Assembly (NCBI GenBank): GCA_043801445.1
Contig: JAZDMB010000034.1
Coordinates: forward strand, 1-18,629
Length of the DNA stretch: 18,629 nt
Reading direction: 5' to 3'
Source: JAZDFP01 sp043801445
GTDB taxonomy: Bacteria > Planctomycetota > MHYJ01 > JACQXL01
Shown: in pieces, positions 5,228 through 12,115 of the stretch
Position numbering within the stretch: the stretch's first letter is position 1
Layout of the letters: each line of letters opens with the position of its first letter
The notes under the pieces: model-generated
The model's database searches: none
Told to the model about the DNA's origin: nothing
What the model saw: only the letters and a program-made list of their open reading frames with translations
Program-made: the position numbers and the translations under genes

Positions 5228-6151
5228 TTATTGTTCCGATGGCGGTGTTTCTTCGTCAGGATTAGAAGGCGAAGGATTTATTTCAGTATCAGTTTTCTTT
5301 TGTTCTTCTTCTTGTTTTTTCTTTTCCTCTTCGTATTCAATGCGGGCTTGTTTCCATACCCCAAAATTAACAACGAATTCTTGTTCCTCAGACGTGAGTC
5401 CCACTTTCAAGCGGATATATTTGGTGATAAGTTCCTGGTATTTATCATCTCCCCAGCCATTTTTAGGCAGGAATTTTTGGAAGAGGTCTGAACGGTCCAT
5501 TTTTTCCTTCAGTTCCAATGCTTGAAGCCAGAGATTATATTGTTCAAGGAAATCGTTTTCTTCGGCAGTTCTGAGAAAGGCGTTTTTAGCAGAGATTATT
5601 TCGCAATTTTTAGTATTCCAAATTTCGCCCGGCGGGAATTGCTTAAGAAGGTCTAATAATTTAGATTTCTTGGTATTTTCATCTTCCTCATCAATTTTGG
5701 TTTGAGTCGTATCCGTAACAGGTTTTTCATTGTTTATTTCATCCCCGCCTGACCGGGTGTCCAGTCGGGCAGGCGTATTAGGCACAGGTAATTGTCTTGA
5801 CTGATTCTGTTCTGATAAGGTTTTCTCTTTAGTTGAAATAATCTTTTCTTTTTCTGCTTCACTAATTGAAAAACGAGATTTTATGGATTTAATATCTTTA
5901 GAATTGAATGAAATACTTCCTCTCAGGATAGGTTCATCATAAGAAATATCTATCTCTATTTTATTATTTATAATTGATTTGATTATGCCGGTAAATGCAA
6001 GTTCATCATTAAGGATAATCGTTATTCTTTCTCCTCTTTGTAATCCTTTAAAAATATCCTTGTTTGAATTTTTATCATCTGCTAATAAATAAACAGAAGA
6101 TAACAATACGGTTAACGACAATATGATGGATTTTATTTTATTTATTGTCAT
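5228..6151 (-). CDS. Exported protein with possible SH3/LSm-like barrel (307 aa)
   Basis: Function unknown. The frame is open to an ATG at 6187, but that codon lies inside the tRNA-Cys gene, so I place the start at 6151 (MTINKIKS). A signal peptide follows (IKSIILSLTVLLSSVYLLA, cleavage about residue 24 before DDKNS). Residues about 32-92 (GLQRGERITIILNDELAFTGIIKSIINNKIEIDIS...) have the strand pattern of a small beta barrel of SH3/LSm type. A Ser/Thr/Asp-rich linker leads to a helical C-terminal region and an extreme E/K/Q tail (EEEKKKQEEEQKK), then a Pro/Ser/Glu-rich end. No catalytic motif is visible. It starts 11 bp after the tRNA 3' end with no clear ribosome-binding site, so it may share the tRNA transcript. 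Confidence 0.8.
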   Translation of the reverse strand: MTINKIKSIILSLTVLLSSVYLLADDKNSNKDIFKGLQRGERITIILNDELAFTGIIKSIINNKIEIDISYDEPILRGSISFNSKDIKSIKSRFSISEAEKEKIISTKEKTLSEQNQSRQLPVPNTPARLDTRSGGDEINNEKPVTDTTQTKIDEEDENTKKSKLLDLLKQFPPGEIWNTKNCEIISAKNAFLRTAEENDFLEQYNLWLQALELKEKMDRSDLFQKFLPKNGWGDDKYQELITKYIRLKVGLTSEEQEFVVNFGVWKQARIEYEEEKKKQEEEQKKTDTEINPSPSNPDEETPPSEQ

Positions 6152-6162
6152 AGAATTTGAAA

Positions 6163-6234
6163 AGGCGCGGGTGGGAGTTGCACCCACGCATTACGGTTTT
6201 GCAGACCGCTCCCTTGCTACTTGGGTACCGCGCC
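6163..6234 (-). tRNA. tRNA-Cys (anticodon GCA)
   Basis: Full cloverleaf of 72 nt including the discriminator. Acceptor stem GGCGCGG/CCGCGCC; D stem CCC/GGG; anticodon stem GCGGT/ACCGT with loop CTGCAAA, giving GCA (Cys); T stem GTGGG/CCCAC. The discriminator is U, as expected for tRNA-Cys. The CCA end is not encoded. Two oddities occur together: the T loop is TGCAACT (G at position 55 instead of the near-universal U), and the D loop AAGTAGCAA lacks the GG pair that normally contacts U55 and C56. The stems are perfect, so this does not look like decay. Confidence 0.93.
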
Positions 6235-6256
6235 CTGTTTAACAATACTAAACATA

Positions 6257-6285
6257 AACATAGAACGCGGTAGCAGAAAAGTCAA
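6257..6285 (-). promoter_or_regulatory. Possible tRNA-Cys promoter
   Basis: On the minus strand, TTGACT (6280-6285), a 17-bp spacer and TATGTT (6257-6262) lie about 22 bases before the tRNA 5' end. The -10 is a weak match. Confidence 0.4.
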
Positions 6286-6297
6286 GAAAAAGAGGAA

Positions 6298-6396
6298 CAC
6301 GAATAACACGAATAGGACGAATGTTACGAATAAAGAAAAGAATTGTTTATAATGGTATTTAATTCGTGTAATTCGCTTTATTCGTGTGATTCGTGT
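6298..6396. repeat. Inverted 9-bp-period array (4+4 units)
   Basis: The left arm has four 9-bp units built on ACGAAT (6298-6306, 6307-6315, 6316-6324, 6325-6333). A 27-bp spacer follows, then a right arm of four 9-bp units built on ATTCG (6361-6369, 6370-6378, 6379-6387, 6388-6396). The arms are reverse complements in consensus, so a long imperfect hairpin can form. Same family as 31-66. It lies between the tRNA promoter and the stop of the radical SAM gene at 6419. Confidence 0.75.
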
Positions 6397-6418
6397 TTAT
6401 ACTTTCCCTATACTGGAA

Positions 6419-7507
6419 TTAATGTTTTCGTTGATGAGGTATTTTCCCTATTTTTATTATATGCCTTTTAAGTTTTGCAGGTGACATACCTGTTTCTTCT
6501 CTTTGTTTCAGATTCTTAACAGCTGTTGTATCAAAATATGTTTCGCCTAAATCATTAGACCCGCTATGAAGACTTTTAATGGCGTTATCTAATCCCACAC
6601 GAAACCAATTTGCCTGGATATTTCGAATAGTATCACCAAAAAAGATGCGGCTAATAGCAGCGACTTTAACTATTTGCTGTTCTCCACCAAAGTAGTCCTC
6701 TCGTTTACCACGTTTTAAAAGATTTTCTAAAAGAGGCGTCTTTTTATAGTGTTCCCCGAAAGGCATCGGCGTAAATTCAGTAAACCCTTGCGTATTTTTT
6801 TGAATATTTCTTAATATTTCAAGATGTTCGGCAATATGAATTTCATTTTCTAAATGACCGAATAGCATCGTTGCTGACGTTTTTATGCCTAAATTATGAG
6901 CGGTTTTAATAATATCAATCCACTCGACAGTTTTTATCTTATCCGGGCATATCTTTTTGCGTAATTTATCATTAAGAATGTCGGCATCTGCGCCATGCAT
7001 AGAATTCAATCCTTTTTCTTTAAACTTCTTAAGAACTTCAACTATGGTTTGCCTGGACCGTTTGGCCATAAAAGCTATTTCTAAAGGGGAAAAAGCTCTG
7101 ATACGAATAGAAGGATATTTCTTGGAAATCTTGCTCAGCATCTCGGTATAATCTGAAAACGGCAGGGCAGGATTAACACCGCCAAAAATAGAAACATCAC
7201 TAATATCAGGTGTTTCTGATATTTTCTTGAGAATATCATCTATACTTAAAGTGAAACTGCCCGTCTCTTTTTTCTTACGATAAAACGAGCAGTATCGGCA
7301 GCTATAACGGCAGATATTCGTATAACTTATATGTTTACCATGAGTGAAACTAACCACATCGTGATGAATTCTCTTATTAATTATATTAGCTGTTTCATGG
7401 ATTTCTTGGGCAAAAGTCTGATAACTTTGCATTAAGATAATACTTTCAATCGGACTGATTTCGCGTCCTTCCGATGACGACTTAAGAATAACTTTAGGAT
7501 TTAACAT
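6419..7507 (-). CDS. CofH/MqnC-family radical SAM enzyme (FO synthase subunit 2-like)
   Basis: A 362-aa radical SAM enzyme. The cluster motif is C66-x3-C70-x2-C73 (CRYSCRYCSF), the CX3CX2C spacing that binds the 4Fe-4S cluster. Family blocks resemble CofH more than MqnE: RIRAFSPLEI, KKICPDKIKTVEWIDIIKTAHNLGI (in part), ATMLFGHLE, GFTEFTPMPF, and near the C-terminus SGSNDLGET and a PHQR ending. CofH joins a pyrimidine and tyrosine to make the F420/FO deazaflavin precursor; MqnC and MqnE act in futalosine menaquinone synthesis. The usual PG(T/G)(A/S)AEI block reads MHGADADI, so the substrate may differ. No cofG or mqn gene is nearby. Its ATG overlaps the PHP gene stop by 7 bases, so the two are translationally linked. 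Confidence 0.82.
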   Translation of the reverse strand: MLNPKVILKSSSEGREISPIESIILMQSYQTFAQEIHETANIINKRIHHDVVSFTHGKHISYTNICRYSCRYCSFYRKKKETGSFTLSIDDILKKISETPDISDVSIFGGVNPALPFSDYTEMLSKISKKYPSIRIRAFSPLEIAFMAKRSRQTIVEVLKKFKEKGLNSMHGADADILNDKLRKKICPDKIKTVEWIDIIKTAHNLGIKTSATMLFGHLENEIHIAEHLEILRNIQKNTQGFTEFTPMPFGEHYKKTPLLENLLKRGKREDYFGGEQQIVKVAAISRIFFGDTIRNIQANWFRVGLDNAIKSLHSGSNDLGETYFDTTAVKNLKQREETGMSPAKLKRHIIKIGKIPHQRKH

Positions 7508-8322
7508 ATTTTTATCCTTTCAAACAAATTTACAAATTCATCAGTAATATTTTCATGATAAAATATCTTATCGGGGAAAATTTCATTATCAAATCCATGC
7601 CAGTCTGAACCGGCAGTAACAAAAAGGTTATATTTCTTAGCCGTTTCGCAGTAATAATCGCTCAACGCACGTGTTTTGCGATAGTTAAAAGCTTCAATAC
7701 CTTGCAAACCCCATTTCTTAAACACAGGCAAGAATTCGTCAAATAATTTACGGGGCGGATGTGCCCAGATACTTACTCCTTTGTTTTCCTGAATAATTCC
7801 AATAACATCTTTTACTGGAGTTAGAAGTCGAGGGATAATATTGAGCTCATCTTTCAAATATAACGTAAATGCTTCTTTGATAGAAGTCGCATAACCGCGT
7901 GCTACTAATAAATTCGCCAGATGATTACGTCCTATACTTTCTCCTTTATTGAACTCTTTTAATTCGGCGAATGATAAGTTAATATTATGTTTTCGTAAAT
8001 TTCCCATCCCCTCATTTATTCTAGTGACCCTTTCATTTTGAATTAGATTTAGAAAATCCTGCAATTTATCAGATGTCCCGTTTCCAAAATACCCCAATAT
8101 ATGAACTTCATTGTCCTGATAATTAGCCGTTATTTCTACACCATGAATTATGTTCAGATGTTTTTTTATTTCATTTACATCTATTAATTTATAAGCAGCA
8201 TCCGTATCGTGATCTGTAAACGAAATCAGTTCCAGTTTATTAGTTATAGCAATTTTAACTACCTCTGCCGGTGAATAGACACCATCAGAACAGGTAGTAT
8301 GCAAATGTAAATCTATCCTCAT
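7501..8322 (-). CDS. PHP-domain metal-dependent phosphoesterase
   Basis: A 273-aa PHP-superfamily phosphoesterase, expected to use two or three metal ions (Mn/Fe/Zn) in the cytoplasm. All PHP motifs are present: DLHLHTTCSDG (H6, H8, D13), FTDHDT (D37, H38), GVEIT (E63), VHILGYF (H74), GRNHLA (H134), WAHPPR (H188) and GSDWHG (D240, H242). The order and length match the YciV/TrpH-like branch, known for 3',5'-nucleotide bisphosphate or 5'-RNA phosphatase activity; the substrate here is inferred only. It leads a two-gene unit with the CofH-like radical SAM gene, overlapping it by 7 bases, and is driven by a near-perfect promoter at 8336-8363 that leaves almost no leader. Confidence 0.9.
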   Translation of the reverse strand: MRIDLHLHTTCSDGVYSPAEVVKIAITNKLELISFTDHDTDAAYKLIDVNEIKKHLNIIHGVEITANYQDNEVHILGYFGNGTSDKLQDFLNLIQNERVTRINEGMGNLRKHNINLSFAELKEFNKGESIGRNHLANLLVARGYATSIKEAFTLYLKDELNIIPRLLTPVKDVIGIIQENKGVSIWAHPPRKLFDEFLPVFKKWGLQGIEAFNYRKTRALSDYYCETAKKYNLFVTAGSDWHGFDNEIFPDKIFYHENITDEFVNLFERIKIC

Positions 8323-8335
8323 ATTGAATTAACAT

Positions 8336-8363
8336 ATTATAGCATTTTTATAAAACATGTCAA
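8336..8363 (-). promoter_or_regulatory. Consensus promoter for the PHP-radical SAM operon
   Basis: Minus strand: perfect -35 TTGACA (8358-8363), a 16-bp spacer and perfect -10 TATAAT (8336-8341). Only 13 bases separate the -10 from the ATG at 8322, so the mRNA leader would be about 6 nt. Further right in the 175-bp divergent gap is an AT-rich hairpin, CGAAAAT/ATTTTCG (8366-8389). Confidence 0.8.
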
Positions 8364-8455
8364 GCCGAAAATCAAAATATTAATTTTCGCAGTTCATTGT
8401 ATTAAATAAAAGCATCTCGGCTGAATAACTAATCTTTGAAATTATGTAGAATAAT

Positions 8456-8483
8456 TTGACTTTTGAGGCATTGCATCTAAAAT
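8456..8483 (+). promoter_or_regulatory. Promoter for pyrG
   Basis: -35 TTGACT (8456-8461), a 16-bp spacer and -10 TAAAAT (8478-8483), 14 bases before the ATG at 8498. The predicted leader is about 8 nt with no Shine-Dalgarno site. The TTG in the -35 also opens the same frame, but the conserved N-terminus begins at 8498. Confidence 0.5.
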
Positions 8484-8497
8484 ATTTGGTTGAATAT

Positions 8498-10090
8498 ATG
8501 AAATACATTTTTATCACAGGCGGAGTTGTCTCTTCATTGGGGAAAGGGCTTACTACCGCTTCAATTGGCATGTTATTAGAAAGTCGGGGATTAAAAGTAT
8601 CTATCCAGAAATTCGACCCTTATATTAATGTTGATGCCGGGACAATGAGCCCATTTCAACACGGTGAAGTTTATGTAACTGAAGACGGTGGTGAAACCGA
8701 TTTGGATTTGGGACATTATGAGAGATTTACAAACGCTAAAATCAGTCGCACATCTAATTATACTACCGGTAAGATTTATAGCAGTGTCATTGCAAAAGAG
8801 CGAGCCGGCGCATATCTCGGGAAAACCGTCCAGGTGATTCCTCATATTACCAATGAAATCAAAGACGCTATAACGAGTCCATTTCATGATGAGATTGATG
8901 TTGCCATTGCTGAGATAGGCGGTACGGTTGGTGATATTGAGTCGCTTCCTTTTCTGGAGGCAATTCGTCAGATTGGTTTTGAAGTAGGTCGGGAAAATGT
9001 TTTATATATTCATCTTACGCTTATACCTTATTTAAAATCCAGCCAGGAAATGAAAACCAAGCCTACGCAACAAAGTGTAGGAAAACTCCGTGAGATTGGT
9101 ATTCAGCCTGATATATTGATTTGCCGGACAGAAAAGTCTATTTCCGATGACATAAAAAATAAAGTAGCTCTTTTTTGTAATGTTAAATCCGAACATGTAA
9201 TAGAAGAAAAAGATGTCGATTTTAGTATTTATGAAGTGCCTATAATATTGGTTGGCCAGAAATTAGATGAATTTGTCATTAAACATCTTTCTCTTAAGTG
9301 CGCTGATAGAGATATCGGAAAATGGTATGATATGGTAAATAAATTAAAACATGCGGATGAAATAATTGAGATTGCTGTAGTGGGTAAATATTTAGAACTT
9401 CAGGATTCTTATAAATCAATATATGAGGCATTAACTCATGGAAGCATTGCCAATAATGTTCGTGTTCAGGTGAAACGAATTAATAGTGAAGATATTGAAC
9501 ATTTAGGGGTAGAAAAATTACTTCATGGAATGAAAGGAATTCTTGTGCCGGGTGGATTTGGTGAACGGGGAATCGAAGGTAAAATCTCGGCTATTAAATA
9601 TGCCCGTGAAAAACATATCCCCTTTTTGGGTATCTGTCTTGGCATGCAATGCGCAACGATAGAATTTGCCCGCAATGTTCTTGGCTTAAAAGAAGCACAT
9701 AGTTCTGAATTTTCTCCGAACACAACGCATCCTGTAATTGATTTAATGACTGAACAGCGTCAGATAAAAAGTATGGGAGGAACTATGCGGCTGGGAGCAT
9801 ATCCCTGTAAAATTAAAAGTTCATCACTCGCAGCTCGAGCATATGCATCAGAACTTATCCATGAGCGGCATCGCCATCGCTATGAATTCAATAATCAATA
9901 CAGGGAACAATTTATTGCTAAAGGATTTGATATTACCGGCATATGTCCGGCAAATGACTTAGTGGAAATTGTAGAAATAAAAGACCATCCATGGTTTGTG
10001 GGAGTGCAATTTCACCCGGAATTCAAATCCAAACCGATTAATCCCCATCCTCTTTTTAGGGATTTTATTAAAGCCGCTTTGCATAAATGA
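8498..10090 (+). CDS. pyrG: CTP synthase (glutamine hydrolysing)
   Basis: 530 aa. It makes CTP from UTP, ATP and glutamine-derived ammonia in pyrimidine nucleotide synthesis. The N-terminal amidoligase domain opens with MKYIFITGGVVSSLGKGLTT (P-loop), followed by KFDPYINVDAGTMSP, GEVYVTEDGGETDLDLGHYERF and AEIGGTVGDIESLPFLEAIR. The C-terminal class I glutaminase has the oxyanion loop GILVPGGFGERG, the nucleophile GICLGMQ (Cys near residue 380) and the triad HPEF. Length matches the family. I start at 8498 because family members begin at this point; the frame extends upstream to a TTG at 8456 without conserved sequence. It is divergent from the PHP gene. Its TGA stop is the first three bases of an 8-bp repeat array, and a DUF1844 gene follows. 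Confidence 0.98.
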   Translation: MKYIFITGGVVSSLGKGLTTASIGMLLESRGLKVSIQKFDPYINVDAGTMSPFQHGEVYVTEDGGETDLDLGHYERFTNAKISRTSNYTTGKIYSSVIAKERAGAYLGKTVQVIPHITNEIKDAITSPFHDEIDVAIAEIGGTVGDIESLPFLEAIRQIGFEVGRENVLYIHLTLIPYLKSSQEMKTKPTQQSVGKLREIGIQPDILICRTEKSISDDIKNKVALFCNVKSEHVIEEKDVDFSIYEVPIILVGQKLDEFVIKHLSLKCADRDIGKWYDMVNKLKHADEIIEIAVVGKYLELQDSYKSIYEALTHGSIANNVRVQVKRINSEDIEHLGVEKLLHGMKGILVPGGFGERGIEGKISAIKYAREKHIPFLGICLGMQCATIEFARNVLGLKEAHSSEFSPNTTHPVIDLMTEQRQIKSMGGTMRLGAYPCKIKSSSLAARAYASELIHERHRHRYEFNNQYREQFIAKGFDITGICPANDLVEIVEIKDHPWFVGVQFHPEFKSKPINPHPLFRDFIKAALHK

Positions 10091-10127
10091 ACTCATGAGC
10101 CAGTGAATTTATGAACTCAAGAACTTT
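10088..10127. repeat. Octamer array after pyrG, 5 units
   Basis: Five 8-bp units of consensus TGAACTCA in exact register from 10088. The first unit provides the pyrG stop codon (TGA, 10088-10090). The same octamer family occurs inverted at 11617-11665 and direct at 12055-12110. Confidence 0.75.
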
Positions 10128-10141
10128 TTTAAGGAGAAATT

Positions 10142-10498
10142 ATGACAGATGGAAATATTGAAAAGAAAGTAGATGAAGAATGGAAGCAAAAAGCATCCGA
10201 AGAGAAAAAACATTTATCTGAAGACGTAAAAGATAAAGAATCTGTAGAATTACCACCACCTGATTTTAATACTTATCTTACTTCAATGTCCGTACAGGTA
10301 CTTATTTCATTAGGACAAATAGAAAATCCTATTACCAAAAAGAAAGAAATAGACCTTCCTCAGGGACGTTATATTATTGACCTTTTAACATTGCTCAAGG
10401 AAAAGACTAAGGGAAATCTTACTAAAGAAGAAGAGGATAATTTCCGTAATATGCTTTCTAATCTCCAACTTCTTTATGTGCGAGTGAATAAATCGTAG
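10142..10498 (+). CDS. DUF1844 domain protein (118 aa)
   Basis: A small soluble protein of the DUF1844 family, function unknown. The N-terminal 37 residues are charged and probably disordered (K/E-rich). The conserved core follows from about residue 38: LPPPDFNTYLTSMSVQVLISLGQIENP, then KKKEIDLPQGRYIIDLLTLLKEKTKGNLTKEEEDNF and a final helix LSNLQLLYVRV. These are the family blocks (PPPDF, LG, IDLL, KTKGNL-EE). AAGGAG lies 7 bases before the ATG, the best ribosome-binding site in this block. It follows pyrG by 51 bp, part of which is the octamer array. DUF1844 genes commonly sit among housekeeping genes; no role can be read from the sequence. Confidence 0.88.
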   Translation: MTDGNIEKKVDEEWKQKASEEKKHLSEDVKDKESVELPPPDFNTYLTSMSVQVLISLGQIENPITKKKEIDLPQGRYIIDLLTLLKEKTKGNLTKEEEDNFRNMLSNLQLLYVRVNKS

Positions 10499-10534
10499 TA
10501 GGGTATTACCTTGAGGTATAGGAAAGTATAAAAT

Positions 10535-10676
10535 TATCCACAGAGACATAGAGTCCACAGAGAAATAATTTTCATAAGGAGACCAAGAAGCCAAGAATCT
10601 TTCCTGTCTCTTGTATTCCTGGTTTCTTTATAAATAATTTAATCTGGTCTCCGTGTTCTCTGTGCCTTTGTGGTTA
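10535..10676. repeat. Large imperfect inverted repeat (CCACAGAG type)
   Basis: The outer left arm CCACAGAGACATAGAGTCCA (from 10539, running on to about 10563) is matched by a right arm ending CTCTGTGCCTTTGTGG at 10673. Inside, AAGGAGACCA (10577-10586) pairs with TGGTCTCC (10645-10652), and a further CCAAGAA-type pair lies within. Elements of this CACAGAG family are, from memory, dispersed through several environmental genomes. It fills the 226-bp gap between the DUF1844 gene and the polyprenyl synthase gene; no ORF is supported there. Confidence 0.65.
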
Positions 10677-10724
10677 AGATTTTTCTTGCCCTTTCAATAG
10701 TGTTTGATACCATAGTATTTTTAT

Positions 10725-11609
10725 ATGGAATACTATCTTAACCAAAAACGCCAGTTAATAAACCAATCACTGAATAAATATCTTCTTCCTTCTTCTACAT
10801 TTCCTAAAGAAATTCACCGGGCGATACGTTATAGTGTCCTTAATGGTGGTAAGCGATTAAGGTCAATATTGTCTCTTATGGTCGGTGAACTTTTGGGCAT
10901 ATCCAACAATAAAATAATGCCATTTGCTTGTTCATTAGAAATGATTCATTCATATTCACTCATTCATGATGATTTACCATCAATGGATAACGATGATTTT
11001 CGTCGCGGGAAACCTACCTGTCACAAGGTTTTTGGCGAAGCCGTGGCAATATTAGCCGGTGATGCTCTTTTAACATACGCTTTTCAGATAATCTCAGACA
11101 AGGTTCACAATAAATTAATAATCCCTGAATTAATAAGTGAGTTAGCCTATTCAGCCGGGTCACGCGGTATGGTCGGCGGTCAGGTTCTGGATATCATCAG
11201 TGAAAATAAAAAGGGACTTAAAAATAATCGCTATAAGATTTTACGTGAGATGCATCTCCGTAAAACTGCCGCTATGATTATTATTGCGGCGCGCGGAGCA
11301 GGTATAATTTCAAATGCTTCACCAAAGGTATTATCAGCCATTACTTCTTATGCCAGAAATTTCGGATTGGCTTTTCAGATTATTGATGATATTTTAGACG
11401 TAAATGGTTCATTGAAACAATTAGGTAAAACCCCGGGTAAGGATGCCAAACATAACAAATTAACTTACCCATGCTTAAAAGGATTAAATAATTCATACAA
11501 AGAAGCGACCCATCTGATCCGACTATCAAAAAAGTCACTGGATATGTTCGGTAAAAGAGCAGAAAGACTCAAGAAACTCGCCGATTATTTACTGACCCGA
11601 AAAGCATAG
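10725..11609 (+). CDS. ispA: Polyprenyl (farnesyl/geranylgeranyl) diphosphate synthase
   Basis: 294 aa; condenses dimethylallyl/geranyl/farnesyl diphosphate with isopentenyl diphosphate. All trans-prenyltransferase regions are present: GGKRLR (41-46), the first Asp-rich motif DDLPSMDND (82-90), RRGKPT, GGQVLD (151-156), MHLRKTA, and the second Asp-rich motif DDILDV (221-226) followed by GKTPGKDAKHNKLTYP. Two residues between the first two aspartate groups (DDxxxxD) and the overall length fit the bacterial IspA/short-chain type. Chain length (C15 versus C20) cannot be fixed from sequence alone. dxs lies downstream with a four-helix gene between, so this is an isoprenoid supply cluster. There is no Shine-Dalgarno site before the ATG at 10725, which follows an AT-rich stretch. 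Confidence 0.94.
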   Translation: MEYYLNQKRQLINQSLNKYLLPSSTFPKEIHRAIRYSVLNGGKRLRSILSLMVGELLGISNNKIMPFACSLEMIHSYSLIHDDLPSMDNDDFRRGKPTCHKVFGEAVAILAGDALLTYAFQIISDKVHNKLIIPELISELAYSAGSRGMVGGQVLDIISENKKGLKNNRYKILREMHLRKTAAMIIIAARGAGIISNASPKVLSAITSYARNFGLAFQIIDDILDVNGSLKQLGKTPGKDAKHNKLTYPCLKGLNNSYKEATHLIRLSKKSLDMFGKRAERLKKLADYLLTRKA

Positions 11610-11616
11610 ATGGCGA

Positions 11617-11665
11617 GTTCATAAGTTCACGGGTTTATAAAGTTCTTGGGTTCATAAGTTCAATA
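11617..11665. repeat. Octamer array before the four-helix gene (inverted)
   Basis: Six units of about 8 bp built on GTTCATAA, the reverse complement type of the TGAACTCA family. It begins 7 bases after the ispA stop and ends 11 bases before the four-helix gene ATG. It pairs in inverted orientation with 12055-12110. Confidence 0.75.
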
Positions 11666-11676
11666 GGTCTTATTGC

Positions 11677-12057
11677 ATGAAGATTGAAAGGTTTGAAGAT
11701 TTAATCGCTTGGCAAGAGGCAAGGAAACTAACGAATATGACGTATGATGCTACAGATTTATCTACTTTTGATAAGGATATTGACTTGAAACGGCATCTTA
11801 GGCGAACGAGTGTTTCAATTATGGCAAATATCGCTGAAGGATTTGGCAAATATTCTGCTAAAGACAGTAAAAAATTCTATACAGATTCTCGTGGTTCTAT
11901 TACTGAACTGCAAAGCCATTTATATGTAGCTTTAGACATCAAGTATATAACTAAAGAATTATTTGACGCTATATATAACCAAACTGTTCAGGTAAACAAA
12001 CTTGTAAATGGATTGATAAATTCTTCACTGAAATTAATAAAATTAAATAACTCTTGA
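11677..12057 (+). CDS. Four-helix-bundle protein (S23/IVP-like)
   Basis: A 126-aa member of the four-helix-bundle family first known as the S23 protein encoded in intervening sequences of 23S rRNA genes and related in fold to Avd of diversity-generating retroelements. Signature features: FEDLIAWQEARKL at the N-terminus, LKRHLRRTSVSIMANIAEGFGKYS (basic helix plus NIAEG), KKFYTDSRGSITELQSHLYVALD, and a final helix with KLVNGLINSS. The molecular role is unsettled; a nucleic-acid-binding role is inferred from Avd. It is not in an rRNA operon here. It splits ispA from dxs and is bracketed by inverted octamer arrays; its TGA stop is part of the right array. There is no Shine-Dalgarno site, and the unit looks like an inserted cassette. 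Confidence 0.92.
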   Translation: MKIERFEDLIAWQEARKLTNMTYDATDLSTFDKDIDLKRHLRRTSVSIMANIAEGFGKYSAKDSKKFYTDSRGSITELQSHLYVALDIKYITKELFDAIYNQTVQVNKLVNGLINSSLKLIKLNNS

Positions 12058-12110
12058 ACTCAGGAGTTAATAAACTCATGAACTTGTGAGCTAATGAACT
12101 TGTGAACTAA
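12055..12110. repeat. Octamer array after the four-helix gene, 7 units
   Basis: Seven 8-bp units in exact register, consensus TGAACTTG/TGAACTCA. The first unit supplies the stop codon of the four-helix gene (12055-12057). The array ends 5 bases before the dxs ATG at 12116, leaving no room for a normal ribosome-binding site. Confidence 0.8.
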
Positions 12111-12115
12111 ATACT

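Noticed and set aside
6152..6187. N-terminal extension of the 5228-6151 protein from the ATG at 6187
   Set aside because: That ATG lies inside the tRNA-Cys gene, and the signal peptide begins properly at 6151.
11677..12057. Diversity-generating retroelement, given the Avd-like fold of the four-helix protein
   Set aside because: No reverse transcriptase, template repeat or variable repeat is found in the window.
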